Shown: positions 41,812-53,433 of the stretch, piece after piece | Layout: the number at the start of each line of letters is the position of its first letter | Position numbering within the stretch: the first letter of the stretch is position 1 | The notes under the pieces: generated by a model | The model's database searches: none | Told to the model about the DNA's origin: nothing | What the model saw: the letters and a program-made list of their open reading frames with translations, nothing else | Program-made: the position numbers and the translations under genes | Source: Punctularia strigosozonata HHB-11173 SS5 | Lineage: Eukaryota; Basidiomycota; Agaricomycetes; Corticiales; Punctulariaceae | NCBI RefSeq assembly: GCF_000264995.1 | Contig: NW_006767438.1 | Span: 1,276,973 to 1,340,972 of the forward strand | Reading direction: 5' to 3' | Length of the DNA: 64,000 nucleotides

Positions 41812-44800
41812 TCATGCGGCGCGTTCCAGGTAATCCCGGTACATCCTATCAATAAAGTTCTTGTCGGTCTATGATGAAGCACGTCAGCGGATAAAATGCA
41901 AGATGCCCTCCTGAGAGAAACTTACGTGTATCAAAGTCAAGATTTCCCGGACAAAATCGTTACGGCTCAGGCCCTTGAAGTTGCCATTGACCTGCGCCAA
42001 GACCGACTGAAGGAGAGCATCCCGAGCAGCTGAGGTATCGATAGCAGCGTCAGAATTGCTGTTCGACGGGATCTTGGAGGAGGGAGCGCCGTTGGGCAAT
42101 GGCTGGCTGTGAGTGGCGATGGACGACAGCGAGTCTGAAGCTTGGCCCTCGGACCTCTTCGCTTTCTTCTTCCCCTTCTCTTTCTGGCCAGTTGCGGTAT
42201 CGCCATACCCATTAACGACAATCCCTCCCGCCTTGCGACCTTTGTCCCTCGTCTTATGCCTTCCGGCTGCGGCGGAATCAAACGCGTCCGGGTCACTCAA
42301 CACGCTTGTATCCGCGAAGTCCAGCTCCACGATACCATCTATCCTCGTGGCACCATCGTGCAGCGGCTGCGGCCAAAGCTCGGAGCTATCCCCGAAGCGT
42401 GGTGGCATCGGAACGTCGGTTGCGGGTGGCGACATCACTTCCTCAGCCTGGGTGGAGGGGCCCGGCAGCGATGAGGCGGCAACGCGGGGCGTGCGGTTGA
42501 GGGAGGAGCTCGACGAGTTACTCGTAAGGAATTCCGACCTCTTTGCAGTGGCACCTATGCCAGAAGCCTTCGCAGAACCTGAGCCGCGAGGCTCGGGAGG
42601 TGGGCTAGACGTTGATTGCGTGGGCATAGGACGCGACACCATGCGCGGTGTTGCGTCTCCGTGTAAAGATGCTCCAGTGGCACGGCGTCCGTGAGCAAAG
42701 CCCGGATCGGGGTTGAGGTCGGGAAGTCCGGGCACGGCTAGAAGGGGAACGCCAGCAGAAGCACCAGCGGATTGGAGCGAGATGTCGGCGAGATCTTCGA
42801 CGTCAAGGACGGTAGATGACTCGGAAAGCCCGGCTTCAGACGCAGGGGTGCTCGGTCCTCCTGAATCAAGCTCGTTGTCTCCATACGAGCGGGAGAGAGA
42901 GGAGCCGTTTGTCGAACGACGGGATGTCCCAGAGGTAGTGCTCGAGTAACCTGAGCGCAAGCTGGATTGCCCGGATTGTAACCCGCCTCTGTCACTTGCA
43001 TGGCCGACAGCCGATGAAGACGCCGATGATGCTGAACCAGACCGTAAACCCATAAGTGAGTAGATCACGTCCTGAGTCAGGATTTGAGGGACACTTCCTT
43101 GAGTCGGACGCGGGGAAACGATGGAGGGAGCTGGGCCTGGGTGTTGAGGCGTGGATGGCTGGGGAACCTGCTCAGGATCGGGCAAATGTGACGATGGATA
43201 GGTCTGGGTTTGAGAATTAGTGACGTAACCGGCTTGGGGGAGCTGCGATTGTTGCGATTGTGGGTACCGTCCGGCGTTCTGCGCGTATGAAGGTTGGGAG
43301 AGCGTCGAGGAGTGGGAGATAGGGAAAGGTAGCGTCGTGGAGTGGGCGGTGGATGGTGGGGGTGGGAAGCGGAATGACTGATTCAGATCTGAACCAACCA
43401 GAGGAGCGATATGTGCGGTATGGGTGGGAGCAGTATGGGACGCGGGAGCAGGGGCTGTAGCGGAAGCAAAGATAGAAGCAAGGAGTGCAGGACCAGAATG
43501 CGGCACGGCTTGTGGTTCGAGTGCCTGAGGTGGTTGCGGAGGTTGCGCTATCGGAATCGTCGTGCTTCCAGTATGAGCGTTCCCGGTACCCGATACCGCG
43601 GCAAATAAGCCCTCGACTGTCAACTTCTGTTCTGTGTTCAAATTTGGCAAGGCTGCGGGGGCAGTGACGGCCGAGTTTCCGACGTTCATGTTCATGTTGA
43701 AGAACAGTCGATCCACCTCGGAAAGGCTTTGGCCATGTCTCTGTGGCATATGATATTGCGGGGGTTGTTGACGATCTTGCGACTGGGCGCCCACAGCCGA
43801 TATCGAGTCAGATGGTGCAATTTCATCCGACACCCAAGAGTATGAGGCCTCTCCCTCCAGCTCGTCTTCTGCATCATCGGCAATGCTCGTGGCACTTGCT
43901 GGGACGTACACGCGACGGGGAGCGCCGCTCACTGCCCCGTGCTCACGAGTGCTACTGCTGTCGGAACGAGAAGCGTTCTGGAGGACCGAGGTTTCTTCCT
44001 CGGGTGCTTGTCCGTGAGGAGGGGGTTCTCTGTACGGGCCATATTGGTATTTCTCGGGGTAAGGCTTGCCGCGCTTGATGTAGTGAAGTAGTCTGGGCAT
44101 CACAGGTGAGCATGAGGCGGCCGGTCCCGTTTACCCTATGATGATGCTTACCTGGGTAGTACTGTTGTCAATGGTTCGCGTGTGGGGGTGACGTGCATCC
44201 ACAACCCGTATATGACCTTGCGGAGCTTGGCCTTTCTTGGAACGTCCCTAACCGCGCGTGCATCGCTCCGTGGTGTCGGAGGACGCCCGTAGATCCTCGC
44301 CATGCGGGCCCTGGTGAAGTCGGGGTATGTGTAGTGGTAGGTGTACGAAGAGCCGTCGGGGCCGTCTATATTATCCTCGGGGTAAATGTAGGATACCCAA
44401 TCCTCGCCACCGACGCGATTTAAGATGTAATAGCCATAATGAGGGTAGTCTTCCCTGTAACAGTACCATTATCAACACTGAGCGCCTTCAGCGAGTGGCC
44501 GGTCATACACACCTTTGAAACAAAAACATAGATCCTTCGTAGGGCATCTTCTCCCATTTGGGAGTCTCGTCCTCGCCCTCTGTCGTCGGTTCACAGCTAT
44601 AGAGTGCAACATGGTGGAAACAGTCGAAGAGTTTCTGGACGGTGGGTTCCCGACGTCGGATCATCTTGAGATTGGTCTCCCAGATGTACACCTTGTTAGT
44701 GGCATCTGGGGTGGCTGTCGGTTGCGGCGGATGCGCTGGGGGTTGTCGAGGCCCATTACGTGAACGGTTCGGGCTGTGAGTTGTTGGCCTCTGAATTGCG

Positions 44801-44814
44801 TTGCGACGAGCCAT
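41812..44814 (-). CDS. DCP1: mRNA-decapping complex subunit Dcp1
   Basis: Dcp1 activates the decapping enzyme Dcp2 in cytoplasmic mRNA decay. The start MARRNAIQRPTTHSPNRS precedes the EVH1-like domain: KVYIWETNLKMIRRREPTVQ, KLFDCFHHVALYSCEP, WEKMPYEGSMFLFQR, then YPHYGYYILNRVGGED. A very long Ser/Pro/Gln-rich linker (about 550 residues, in the exon 41938-44103) separates it from the C-terminus. The last exon ends HTDKNFIDRMYRDYLERAA. This and the preceding AARDALLQSVLAQVNGNFKG form the trimerisation-type tail, made whole by an intron at about 41873-41923. The linker is much longer than in yeast Dcp1 but long linkers are usual in filamentous fungi. The intron before LLHYIKRGKPYP has a clear GTAAGC donor. 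Confidence 0.85.
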
Positions 44815-45282
44815 GGAGAGGATAGGTGGCAAGGGCGGATGTCGAGGAATATAGAGGGAGGATGTGACCGTCTTTGTCTGCCCTTGTCCGCCACTTGAAC
44901 TTAGCGCACGCCGCGACCTGCCTCATGCGCACTCCATCGATCCGCGCACCTACCGCTCATCTTGCCACGATAAGTATGGTATTGGGATAAACCAGCTCTG
45001 CCGTACGATACAGGGATCGTATACATGATTCCCTCAATTCGCCCACGTTGAGCACACTGCCTGCAGGCTATGAAGCCCCTCACCCGACTCTCCAGCATAT
45101 TCGTGTAGCTTTCGACCTCACTATGATCCTTATAGGCATCCATTTGTATGCAGGTCGACTTGACTTGATGGGAAAGCTACTACATGACCATCGTGTAGAC
45201 CATTGGTAGGACCCCATTTATCCATCGCGATCATCGTACAGATAATAAAGTACAGAAAATCAAAACGCGGCACATCCGCTCT
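44815..45282. other. Intergenic between DCP1 and the MFS gene
   Basis: Upstream DNA of DCP1 and the 3' flank of the transporter gene. I see no motif. Confidence 0.45.
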
Positions 45283-47485
45283 TTAGTGTGCACTGAATCG
45301 CCGCTGTGAGGAACGACATGAGCTGACATCGACGACAAACTGATCAGGGGCAGCACTCACGCGAAGATCTGCGCCCTTAAGCTGCAGCGCCGGAACGATC
45401 AGGACGAACAGACCTGTCACAATCCTGTCGATGAAAACGTTCAACGGAACAGTCGGCAGCAGGAAGACTAGGGAACAACTTACGCGGCCTCCACACCAAA
45501 CGTCTGCAGTGCGCCGTGCTTCGTCGCCCAGGGAACCTGGAAATACGCCACTGCGAATCCCCCCAGGGTTCTGGAAAGGTTGATGAGACCGGAGACTTCT
45601 CCTTGATGCTTGGGGAAGCAGTTGTTCGCATAGGCATCTGCGTTTGCCAGACAGCAGTTAGTTTCCTGTGACAAAGAGGCTGCTCTGCGAGCGATGGACG
45701 CACATATCGCGACGGTGTTGATCATGACTGCTACCTCGGCGATGCCCCATCCCATGATGATGGCAGCAACATTGAGGTGCTTCTGGATTCCGGCGCCAAG
45801 TGCCACATAGCCACAGATGTAGAGCGGGATGGCGACGTAGCAGGCCCTGAGGACGACATGGGATTAGCACACTGGTTCTCCGGGAAGAAAAAGAAAGAAG
45901 AAAGTTCACCAGAGACGAGCCTCCGCCTCGAAAACACCATGATGACGTCGAATGTAGCTGTTCATGATCCAATCGTTCGCCCACCGACCAAAGAGTTCAC
46001 CGATAAGCACTGCAACCTGTTCCCACCATTAGCCAGGTTCCATCGTTGCTACAGAGAATCGAAGAGTACCAATGGAGTCGCGTACAACCCCGCGATGACG
46101 GTCTGCGAGAAACCGAAGCCGACCGGAGGGGGCGTTCCCAAGAAAACCGCGTTCGTAACATTGATCCCGATACTGAAACCGAAGAGCATGGCTTCGAAGA
46201 CCAGGACACCCAATAGGTGGGGTCTCCACACGATGCTGATTGCCGCGAAGATGACCTCCTTCCACGAAGAGCGGTACTTGGCCATGCTGAGGCCGGTGAG
46301 GCCAACAAGCGTGCGCAAGTGATAACGAAGTCCAGGTTTGCGCGGCGAGGGAGGGTTGGGCTTGACCGTGCGGTCGTACATCCTACGGAGACCCGTCATG
46401 TCATCTTCTATAACCAGACGACCACAAAGGTACTCACGTTTCTTCCATGAAAAGCGCGATAAGGCCGACAACGACGGCGCCGTAGATCGAACCGGCGCCG
46501 TAAGACCAGCGCCAATTCACGCGTGCGACAGCAAAGCCGAAAAGGAACGGCGAAATGAAGGGTGAAATGATGAAGCCCATTGTCCAAAGGTTAAGCTGCG
46601 CATCATGAGGTGAGCCGACTTCAAGTATAATGAGCGGTATACCATACCTTCCGGGCCTGGATATGGAAGGGATACAAGTCGGTAACAACGTATAGGCCGG
46701 TCACTTGTGGACAGGTTGCAAAGAACCCGTTCAGACAACGCATAGCCGTGAACGTTTTGAGGTTAGGGGCAAAGGTGCAGCCAACGAGGAAGCCCAGGGC
46801 AAGAACCTGGGACCAGAACAGAACAGGCAGCCGACCGTAGCGCCGCATGAGCATGACGGCGAACAGGCCACCCCATCCTGGCTCGTTGCGTGAGCTTCGA
46901 ATGAAAGCCAGGTATATCCTGTCTTACCGAGCAGAAAGATGCTCCAATTACTCGTCAAGTTGTTAATGACGCCTGTAGTGGTATGGAATTGCTGGGCGAG
47001 GGCGAAAATGGCAGCGATGCCAATACCAGAGTCGAAATCGGGGACGATAGCAGCAAGGGTTATGATCGCGAGTTGTACGGTCTTCTTGCGATCTGACCAG
47101 TTCAGAGGGTCGTTAGGATCGTCTGTCGGCCTTTCAAATATTGAGCATCGAAATGGAGATGCGTTGCTCGACGCACGTACTGCGGCCACAAGACCTTCGA
47201 CCCATCCCGAGAGAGCTTGAGCTTTGAAGCTACCTTCTCTCCGAACTCGATCCGAGCTTCCCTGCACAACAGAAGACATTCATTGACCCTGTGTGGCGTC
47301 GAGAATTCTGTATCATGTACTCACTCGGGATCGATGACCAAACGACCGGCATTGTCTTCATGATAGGTTGACAAGTCCATCTCGGACTGCCCGGCGGTAC
47401 CCGTTGCAGACTCGTGGAATGATCCATCATCTGCCACCTTCTCGGCGGAGCCGTCGCCTCGTTTTTGCACCTCCGTCGGAGACAT
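45283..47485 (-). CDS. MFS transporter, drug:H+ antiporter type (DHA1)
   Basis: A multi-exon 12-helix major facilitator. The soluble N-terminus (MSPTEVQKRGDGSAEKVADD) is followed by NDPLNWSDRKKTVQLAIITL, a signature of fungal DHA1/polyamine-type carriers. Other blocks are IGIAAIFALAQQFHTTTGVI, GRLPVLFWSQVLALGFLVGC (motif A/B region), FNGFFATCPQ-type loop (CLNGFFATCPQVTGLYVVTD) and GFSQTVIAGLYATPLV. Helices in the second half include GLINLSRTLGGFAVAYFQVP. The C-terminal exons read FVLIVPALQLKGADLR then RRRFSAH. About nine introns interrupt it. It sits in the same orientation just downstream of a MATE exporter gene. Probably a plasma-membrane exporter or importer of small organic molecules; substrate is unknown. 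Confidence 0.88.
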
Positions 47486-47847
47486 GGCTGGGCTGGGGAG
47501 GAGGGAGGAGGGCGACCCGCTCTTTAAAGAGGCCGTTTAATGGTTTGCACTTTATCCATTCCGCCGGTAACAGGGTTGACAACGCCCAAGAGTTATGACC
47601 GAGAATGTCTCTGCGCAACTCACGCTAGTGTCCATCGCGCTGGGGAAAGCTTCGTCGAAGCCTTCCACGAGCCAATCATAGCGGCGGAGTTCTCATCATA
47701 AGACCCTGGGAGGTTTCTATTCCCCACGCACCCGCGAGGCACGGGTTTGTATCTTGCCCTTGCCTTGACCTCATGAGCATTCTAGAAGCATGCCCGACGG
47801 GGGCCGCCGACTGTCTATCCAAAGGTTTCGCAAGCATAGATCGTAGT
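47486..47847. other. Spacer between the MFS and MATE genes
   Basis: 360 bases that should hold the MFS promoter and the MATE 3' end. Nothing specific is seen. Confidence 0.45.
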
Positions 47848-50800
47848 TCATACATGCGCATGAACACCAGCCGCGTGCTCTTGTCCATGTTTGTGGTCCT
47901 CCTCGACTCTCTTTTGTACCTTTTGTACCTCCTTCGCCCAATCCGTCCTGCGAACGGGAACAACCTTAGCTTTATACGGAGGACGGAACGAAGAGCTGCG
48001 AACCTCAGACAGAGCCAAACCCCGAACACAGAGGCATATATTAACGATACTGTTAACCCGATCCACAAACCTTCAAGACCCATGTCTTTGCGGAATGACA
48101 GCCATATGCCAAACGGTATACCTGGTCAAACATGTCAGGCAACTCATAGAACCGCCTGTTGAAAAGAGTGCAGACCGATGATGTAATAAGCACTGCGATT
48201 GCCGCAGGCACATTCAGCCAGGGCAAGATTGTCGCGCGATCAACGAAAGCACACACCTCAAGTTGAGCATCGCTCCAGTGAACTGGAATCCGCGTGAGGC
48301 CCGATGGGAATCGAAGATGGCATAGAACACACCTGCTTTCCTTGTGCCCGGAGGATGCCGGCGGTGACTGCACTCAGACCATCGAAAACCTGGAAGAGCG
48401 CCACAAGGGGCAAGATAGACGCGACCATCGTGATCACCTCTACAAACCTGATATGAGACCAATTGCAAGGGAAGTGAGTTTGGGGTATCATACCCAGGTC
48501 GTCATTGAACAAGCGGCCCCAGTTGCGCCTGAATACCATGAATAGCGCGCTGCGCAAGGAACGTTGTAGTCAGCGAGCAACAGAACTGCCCGGAAACGGC
48601 CACACCTATTGAATGCGCCAAATATGAGCGATAGAATGAGCGCAGCCTTCGCAACCACACTCGCACGCTTTCCATTTTGTTCTCCCAAGAGGTTCCCGAT
48701 ACTATTCAATAAGGATTGATATACAGTCAGTAGTCACGAATCAAGTATGCACCAATAAGGTGTGTGCAGCGTAGCGGAGCGACACAGAACGGGCATGGTT
48801 ATCGGGACCGTCAGTGGGAGCGATACATCGAGAGTAGTTCATCCTGGAACGCACCGGACTGAAGTCGCCACGCTCAGCGAGAAGGGAATCTGATACGTCG
48901 AAGAAGCCGAAACAAGTAGTACGCTTTGCGTGGCAAGGACACTTGGGCCAAGGCTGTTTGATAACAAAATCCGATCAGTCAATATGCTTCTGAGATTGAC
49001 GACGGTATACCCTCATGGACTTACAGGCTGGCGGCAACTAGCGGGTTCCGATGTGAAGATGTCGTTAACGCGGGAACTTTGGGGTGAAGATGCGTCATGA
49101 CAACTCACGCCCAACAAGCTCCCAGCTCCACCACTCGCTCGCGACCTGGCCTACGCCGGCGAGGCCCAACTGGACCAAGATGCCTAACGGAACATGAGCA
49201 TGAGGTCAGCTTTCACGTGCGGAGGACGATAGGGGCCGCTTTAGTGCCTACCTAGATTAGCGAACATTCGCATGGAAAGGGGATGCCACGCCGTGTGAGG
49301 GACGAAGAAGGCGCCATATATGATGGAGGCGAGAGAGATCAGGTTGAACGAGATCGCGCTCGCAATTGGGGCGCCTGCCAGGCACAACGGTCAGCATTGT
49401 ACGAAGTATAGGATAGAACGATGAGGGACTGCGCTCATGATGAGATGAGGGAAGAGCGGCAAATTATCCACTGGGAGGGTATAATGAGGACAGGGCAGCA
49501 CAGTCATACCTATGAATCCCAGGCGAACGGGCTTGGGGCCCCAAACTGTCGATGAAATGAGTTGCGTACGCATTCCACCTCAAATAGGAGCCATACCCAG
49601 AAGCCAGTTAAGCAGCGCATTGATTGGCGCTACCACGATGATAATGCGCGTCGGTACGGCAAACAACCCTTCCGAGCATGTGTCAGATTCCGAGATGCTT
49701 AAAGCATCGGTGAAGGTTATCACCTTGAGATTGGAAATATCGCCTACACGTGCATCAGCTTCGATTTCAGTTTAGGTTTAGTATGCGAGCGCGAGCGTAC
49801 CTTGAAATACAATTGAATGCGTATGCGGGTAGTCCCAACGATAGGTATTTCAAGTAGAGGGCGGCCAAGCGCGCCACGTCCGAATCCTGCTTCAAAGCTA
49901 GCAAAATAGACTCCGCATTGAACCAGATAACCAAAATAGGCTAGGGATGTCAAGCGTGAGTAAGGAAGTACTCCATGACCTTTGGGTTGATGAACTGACG
50001 ATCAAGGTGGCTGCCATAACCACAGCTAGAGAGATTGCCGAAGCGTTATCAAGAGATGGACGTGTGAATTGTCAGACGGAACTGACCCATGCGCTGACTC
50101 CAAAGACCAACCAAGTTTGGTTGCCGTCCTGTCCACGCACCAGGGAGCATGGTGTCGAGGGTACTTGTGAAGCCCTGGATGATTGAAAGGCCGGTAACAG
50201 AGGCAGTCATGCTGCCCAGGGTGGAGGCAGCGAGAGCTGTGGTAGACAGATGACCAATGGACACAACACTGGCGATGACCAGGCTGTACTCTAGGGCATG
50301 TGTGCTATGGTCACGGTCAACACGATTGGAAGCAGAACAAATCGTCTGCGGTAGTCTTACCCAAAGACTGTGGCAGACCAAATACGTCAGAAGAAATGAA
50401 CATCGGTCAGGAAAGAGCTCACCTGGAAGTGTATATTTTGCGAGGATTTTGATCTCTTCTGCGAGCGCATGCACAGGAACAGGTTGCGACACATTAACCT
50501 CCGCTTCATCGACCTCCTCGGGGATCCTCGGGATGAGAGGGCTGGTTTCGTTGACAGCGTTTGGGAGGATGCCTTCAGGAGCACTGCCTAAACTCATCTT
50601 CGGAGGCCTTAGGTAACCTCCAGGAAAGGAGGTACGCCTCGATTGTTGCGCTAGAAGGGTCTGCGTTTCTCCAGTTTCATTATCATGATCGTTATCTTCG
50701 TCAGGCTCTTCCTGAACGCGGTCAGAGACCCCGGAGTCGGTGTCGCGTGCGGGAGGATGTGCACCTTGGTTGGCATTCGATCGGGCAGCCGCATATTGCG

Positions 50801-50864
50801 CGAGGACGGCGTAGTCGGAGGGGAGAGAGCTGGGGGTTCCGTAGTGGACGTAAGTTGAGGACAT
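47848..50864 (-). CDS. MATE-family multidrug/toxin exporter
   Basis: A 12-helix antiporter of the eukaryotic MATE family, driven by H+ or Na+. The long soluble N-terminus (MSSTYVHYGTPSSLPSDYAV, then acidic and Ser-rich) ends at EEIKILAKYTLPG. The first conserved membrane block is IGHLSTTALAASTLGSMTAS, then VTGLSIIQGFTSTLDTMLPG. Further exons read IIIVVAPINALLNWLLG, GAPIASAISFNLISLASIIY, VGQVASEWWSWELV and SVLATQSVLLVSASSTYQIP. Next come VRVGNLLGEQNGKRASVVAK and QVFDGLSAVTAGILRAQGKQ. The last helix is GLEGLWIGLTVSLIYASVFG and the tail is TDWAKEVQKVQKRVEEDHKH. There are about a dozen introns, one interrupting almost every helix pair. Layout matches yeast Erc1-like exporters. Substrate is unknown. 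Confidence 0.9.
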
Positions 50865-51049
50865 GATAAGTCGTGAAAAAGGTTGGTTGCCGCTGAGGAT
50901 ACACCTCCGTGCGTAATGGAACTCAGTCGCGCGATACTGATAAGGGCTCGGACAGCCTCCCATCGATCACGTGTACGCACTGAAGTACCGCTGAGCGACC
51001 GACCTTGCACCAGCGCGCTCTTCCGGCAGGCCTCCTTCCGCTGCAAGCC
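50865..51049. promoter_or_regulatory. Compact bidirectional promoter (185 bases)
   Basis: Only 185 bases separate the divergent starts of the MATE gene and the gene at 51050, so they must share upstream DNA. No TATA box is visible on either side. Confidence 0.5.
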
Positions 51050-51764
51050 ATGGCGCTCAACCTACGGCAGTGGTCGACGACGCCGACACACCAGGCCAAA
51101 GACATTATACTCAGAATTATCTCTGGCGCACAGGCTCCCATACCGACAAGGGATGTCTACCAGCTTGCGTTGAACACACCCATACGTGGCCTGAAGCAGA
51201 AACGGAAGGAGGCAGCAGCTCAGGCTGCCTCCACCTCCGAGTCGAACACGGGCACGCCTCAACCGCCAAACCCACACCACCCGGTCCGGTCAATGACGTG
51301 AGCCTTCGTGTTGCAGCGACTTCGCGCGATTCCTCATTGCAGGCAGATTCCTCAAGCGTAATATACTCCCGCAGCTGGAAAAGGAACAACTCATAAAGCG
51401 CGTCCACATAGCGCGTAAGTTGTCTCCGGAGGAGATCGAACATCGCCTCCGTGCGTCGGCGTCCAGCAAGATCCCGCGTGAGAAGCGGGAGTCCGCGCTG
51501 CAGCGGCTGGTCATCGACGAATGGGGTTGGTTGGAAAAGAAGGTTAAGTTCTCGGTGGAGGATCAGATAAAGCACGCAATCAAGCGGGTTGATGATGTTG
51601 AGGAGAATCTGAGGACGGCCATAAAGTCACTGGACCGGAAGAAATTCGCGAAGGAGCAGGCGAAGAAAAAGGAGGATGAGGAGTGGATGCGGCAGGTTGC
51701 GGAGGTGCGGGAGAGGGCAGCTGCTGCTGCCAGGGCACAGTTTGAGTCGCAGTCCACGCAATGA
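51050..51764 (+). CDS. Conserved-looking coiled-coil protein of unknown function
   Basis: Exon 1 starts MALNLRQWSTTPTHQAKDII and reads LRIISGAQAPIPTRDVYQLA, which resembles a small helical or winged-helix fold. An intron at 51298-51346 (49 bases, GTGAGC...GGCAG) joins SM to TFLKRNILPQLEKEQLIKRV. Exon 2 continues HIARKLSPEEIEHRLRAS, then KKVKFSVEDQIKHAIKRVDD. It ends with a Lys/Glu/Ala helix (KKFAKEQAKKKEDEEWMRQV), probably a coiled coil. The protein is about 221 residues. The N-terminus (Leu, Arg, Gln, Ser/Thr, few acids) could be a weak mitochondrial presequence, but that is a guess. I do not recognise the family. It shares a short promoter with the MATE gene and lies upstream of a mitochondrial ribosomal protein gene. 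Confidence 0.65.
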
Positions 51765-52247
51765 ACTCTATTCCGTACGTTGTCTAGTGCTTCATCGTCT
51801 CGTCGGATGAGTTCATGTAGCAACACCTTTAGGTACTTCTTACCTTACCTGCACTGCTCGAGCATAATCAATCCTCGTGATCTCACTTCAAATGATGGAG
51901 GTACATATCACGATCCCGCACTTGATATTCGGAAGTCGCAACTTCGTTTCTTAGAACGGCACGATATATACCGTCTTCGATACGCATGCTTGAATTTCCT
52001 ATGCAACCGCGTGCCAATCACCGTGAACATACCTTCGGTTGTTGCCATCCGGTGTGTATATATAGATTGCACATATATGTAGAACATATTCGTTATAGTA
52101 TGGTGGCGAAAAAACACTGCGGAACGATGCCTTTCTTCGACTCACGGCGGCTCCCGCAAACAGAAAGACTTGGTGATGCACGTGGGACGCGACGTCTACG
52201 GGACTTCGCGCCACAAATTCTCCAGCCTCCACGCCAGCTGCAGGACA
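51765..52247. other. Intergenic between 51050 gene and MRPS8
   Basis: AT-richer spacer with TATATATA near 52057-52075. It should hold the 3' UTR of the first gene and the promoter of the second. Confidence 0.45.
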
Positions 52248-52709
52248 ATGCTACCTCACTACCTCTGCTCGCATGTCCAGAACGCGTTCCGTGCACGACA
52301 CGCACGCATAGCGGTCGCACACAATACCCAAAACCTAGGCATCCTCAACATCCTCCTCCGCGCCGGCTTCCTAACCTCCCTCACCCGCGGCACGTCGGAC
52401 ACCCCCGACCCGAACCTCTTCCACACCGTGAACGACGCTCAAAAACGCATATGGGCGGACCTCAAGTACCGCGACGATAGGCCGGTTCTCAGCGATATGG
52501 AGCTCGTCTCGAAACCGAGCAAACGCATCTTCATGGACGTCAGCGACTTGCGGAGGATATGCACGGGGCGGCGGGCGCAGTTCGTAGACCCGTTGGTGAT
52601 GGGAGAGGTTGCGGTTGTAAGAACCACCGACAGGGAGCATGAATGGCTGGAGGCGAGGGAGGCATTGATGATGAAGCTGCCGGGGGAGATCATCTGCCGA
52701 GCGCGGTGA
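52248..52709 (+). CDS. MRPS8: Mitochondrial small-subunit ribosomal protein uS8m
   Basis: A structural protein of the mitochondrial small ribosomal subunit that binds the central domain of 15S/12S rRNA. The single exon reads MLPHYLCSHVQNAFRARHAR, NLGILNILLRAGFLTSLTRG, FHTVNDAQKRIWADLKYRDD, RPVLSDMELVSKPSKRIFMD, then LRRICTGRRAQFVDPLVMGE. It ends REALMMKLPGEIICRAR, the S8 family's conserved end. The KPSKR and GEI-CRAR motifs match fungal mitochondrial uS8. At 153 residues the length is normal. I chose the ATG at 52248 because homologs start just there, with LCxHLQN close to the N-terminus. An in-frame upstream extension to 52170 is less likely. Confidence 0.92.
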   Translation: MLPHYLCSHVQNAFRARHARIAVAHNTQNLGILNILLRAGFLTSLTRGTSDTPDPNLFHTVNDAQKRIWADLKYRDDRPVLSDMELVSKPSKRIFMDVSDLRRICTGRRAQFVDPLVMGEVAVVRTTDREHEWLEAREALMMKLPGEIICRAR

Positions 52710-53433
52710 AGCGCTCTAATCCTGGTCATCCGGTGAGTAGTTTCGCATGGCCGTTAAGGAGGTCTATTGATCAACGTACAATTGTATTCAGCAGTTTTGC
52801 GCGACCTTGTTAGCCTATAATTATGCTCTCATCGTGCCTCATGAAGCTTCCGTCGGCAGCACTCAATGGTAGTTCCTTTCAGGAAGATGTGAAGACACTA
52901 TGAATGAAACGTCATCGATGGCTATTATTACAACTGGACTCGGGTAGAGGATGCTCTCCTAGATGCTGGTCAACGGACACTACGGACCGAGACTACGTAT
53001 GGGGACGACGAGTATGGGTATATTCATCCTTGCCTTGCGTAGTCCTTATCCGCCCAGATTGACACATCTCTCGTCCTTCTCATGGTAGAGGTCCATTCGC
53101 AAAGACGATAGCGGAATCCGTCTCATGCCCCACGATGTCTTTGTAACTTGTCGCCGTTGATGGAGATGGCTGTGAAGACTAGTGACAATATGGGTTCAGG
53201 AGGCGTACACGCTGCCCACCAGCAAGATTGTATCACAGACCTCGGCATCGTACTCCAACCTGCGACGCGCTTCGAGGCCCCTGTCGTCTGCTGTCATAGT
53301 CTCTATCTTGATCTCGATGCCGCGGTCGGTGTGCATACTTCGACCAGGTTGACGCAACTACCAATAGCGAGATAGTTCAATAAAGCTTCTCGTCGTGACC
53401 CCGCTGACAGAGAGGTGCACACTTCAGACTAGC
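52710..53433. other. Intergenic, convergent 3' regions
   Basis: Between MRPS8 (plus) and the DUF6534 gene (minus). Only short frames without motifs are present. Confidence 0.45.
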
